Origin: Prochlorococcus sp. AG-402-O21
GTDB lineage: Bacteria; Cyanobacteriota; Cyanobacteriia; PCC-6307; Cyanobiaceae
Assembly (NCBI GenBank): GCA_003216375.1
Contig: QCIZ01000001.1
Location: forward strand, 124,001-188,000
Direction: 5' to 3'
Length of the DNA: 64,000 nucleotides
The position numbers were made by a program, and so were the translations under genes. Below, piece after piece: positions 62,906 through 64,000 of the stretch. Position 1 is the stretch's first letter; each line of letters opens with the position of its first letter. A model generated the notes under the pieces. That model did not search any database and was not told where the DNA came from. It saw only the letters and a program-made list of their open reading frames with translations.

Positions 62906-63547
62906 ATGGAACCATCTCTACCAGTAGTGGAATGTTTTCATTCTCTACAAGGAGAAGGAGAACATGCTGGTAGAAGCGCTTACTTCATCAGATTAGCTAG
63001 TTGTAAAGTTGGATGTCCTTGGTGTGATACGAAAAATTCATGGAATTCCGAACTTCATCCACAACAAACTTTAAAAGATTTATCAATTAGCACAGCCAAA
63101 GCGCAAAAAGAAGGTGCAGCTTTTGTTGTAATCACTGGAGGTGAGCCATTGCATCATAATTTAGATCATCTATGCAGAGAAATTAGAAAATCTACACTCA
63201 ATCTAGAGAAAAAATCTATTCCAATTCATCTCGAAACAAGTGGCGTAGATGCACTAAGTGGCAACCCAGATTGGATAACATTATCTCCTAAACGGCATTC
63301 TCCTCCTCGCATTGATAATCTATTATCTTGCCAAGAATTAAAAGTTGTCATACAGAACGCTGAAGATTTACTTTTTGCTAAAAAAATGGCTGATTTAATA
63401 AAAAACAATGGAAAGATTAAACCTCAATTATTTTTGCAAGCAGGATGGGAAAATGAAGAAGGGCAAACACTCGCAATCAAGTATGTAAAAAACAATCCTG
63501 ATTGGAAATTAAGTATTCAAACTCACAAATGGCTAGGTTTACTCTAA
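62906..63547 (+). CDS. queE: 7-carboxy-7-deazaguanine synthase (radical SAM)
   Basis: 213 residues. It contracts 6-carboxytetrahydropterin to the 7-deazaguanine base for queuosine. The cluster cysteines are C33, C37 and C40 (CKVGCPWC), the C-x3-C-x2-C radical-SAM motif, preceded by FHSLQGEGEHAGRSAYFIRL in part (the QGEG motif is diagnostic). VITGGEPL and HLETSG follow. It starts on the base after the pyrG stop, so it is likely translated by coupling, and queC follows 46 bases later. Confidence 0.95.
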   Translation: MEPSLPVVECFHSLQGEGEHAGRSAYFIRLASCKVGCPWCDTKNSWNSELHPQQTLKDLSISTAKAQKEGAAFVVITGGEPLHHNLDHLCREIRKSTLNLEKKSIPIHLETSGVDALSGNPDWITLSPKRHSPPRIDNLLSCQELKVVIQNAEDLLFAKKMADLIKNNGKIKPQLFLQAGWENEEGQTLAIKYVKNNPDWKLSIQTHKWLGLL

Positions 63548-63593
63548 CCATCTAGATAAATGAGATTTTGCTTCATTAGATTTAAACAAAATA

Positions 63594-64000
63594 ATGATTG
63601 AACAAACAACAATTGCATTACTTTCCGGAGGAATTGATTCAGCTACAGCGGCTTGTATAGCTATGGAAGCTGGGCAAAAAGTGATTGGATTATCCTTTGA
63701 TTATGGCCAACGACATCTTAAGGAGTTACAAGCAGCAGCAGATTTAGCAAAAGATTTAAATCTTGAGGATCACATAACAATCAAGATTGATTTATCTTCT
63801 TGGGGTGGGTCCTCCTTGACCGACACGTCACAAATAATTCCCACTAAAGGCATACAAAAAAATACTATTCCTAACACTTACGTTCCAGGTAGAAACACTA
63901 TCTTTGTTGCTATTGGGTTAAGTCTTGCAGAAGCTCGTGGAGCCAATCGAATAGCATTAGGCATCAATGCAATGGATTATTCTGGCTATCCAGACTGTAG
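63594..64000 (+). CDS. queC: 7-cyano-7-deazaguanine synthase, partial (C-terminus beyond right edge)
   Basis: The ATG at 63594 opens [20 protein letters not shown], with the PP-loop SGGIDS characteristic of QueC. About 135 residues lie in the window and include [32 protein letters not shown] and [15 protein letters not shown], which are QueC hallmarks. The four C-terminal zinc cysteines are outside. It converts the QueE product to preQ0 using ATP and ammonia. Confidence 0.93.
   Translation, partial: MIEQTTIALLSGGIDSATAACIAMEAGQKVIGLSFDYGQRHLKELQAAADLAKDLNLEDHITIKIDLSSWGGSSLTDTSQIIPTKGIQKNTIPNTYVPGRNTIFVAIGLSLAEARGANRIALGINAMDYSGYPDC

Overview
The window looks like a chromosomal stretch of an AT-rich marine picocyanobacterium, most likely Prochlorococcus and probably a low-light clade of the NATL type (clade is inference). 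Visible support: genes for photosystem II subunit PsbZ, a Psb34-like small protein, Ycf37-, Ycf23- and Ycf52-like proteins, sulfolipid synthesis (sqdB, sqdX), an acyl-lipid desaturase, very short intergenic spaces, strong A+T bias and several TTG/GTG starts. I count 61 protein-coding genes, of which the first and the last run off the window, and two tRNA genes. I see no insertion sequence, prophage, CRISPR array or rRNA.

Layout. Positions 1-5.8 kb are an accessory surface-polysaccharide region: a very long tandem glycosyltransferase open at the left edge, a methyltransferase 3 bases upstream of it, a Ycf52-like acetyltransferase and another glycosyltransferase. A 300-base AT-rich gap with a perfect 15-bp inverted repeat and then a tRNA-Gly gene, whose 3' end faces the island, separate this from core genome. 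From 6.2 kb on the content is housekeeping: ribH, psbZ, mutS, cobH, holA, lysC, uvrB, a Ycf23-like gene, tilS, and the asd-dapA-rnj block (6-21.5 kb); tig-clpP-clpX-dnaX (21.7-27 kb); a lipid-type family-2 glycosyltransferase and a SpoIID/LytB protein (27-30 kb); rpmI-rplT-ycf37-thiG-psb34-sqdB-sqdX (30-35 kb); the minus-strand gcvP-gcvH block with an aluminium-resistance-type PLP enzyme and an HTH-like protein (35-40.7 kb); desaturase-rplI-dnaB-mnmG-chorismate lyase (40.8-46.3 kb); SprT, ligA, a VTT membrane protein and valS (46-53.7 kb); small conserved cyanobacterial proteins, an IscA-like protein and tRNA-Val (53.8-55 kb); mazG-speE-speB (55-57.8 kb); gcvT-aspS-pyrG-queE-queC (58-64 kb).

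Genes that work together: asd, dapA and lysC carry aspartate into lysine (and threonine/methionine) synthesis; speB and speE make putrescine and spermidine from agmatine; gcvT, gcvH and gcvP are three of the four glycine-cleavage proteins, important in photorespiration; sqdB and sqdX make the thylakoid lipid SQDG; tig, clpP and clpX handle protein folding and turnover; holA, dnaX, dnaB, ligA, mutS and uvrB serve replication and repair; queE and queC start the queuosine pathway.

I found no clear new multi-gene system. The items most worth a second look are the island edge at tRNA-Gly with its hairpin, the methyltransferase plus tandem glycosyltransferase pair, a possible programmed frameshift in dnaX, and several small uncharacterised proteins.
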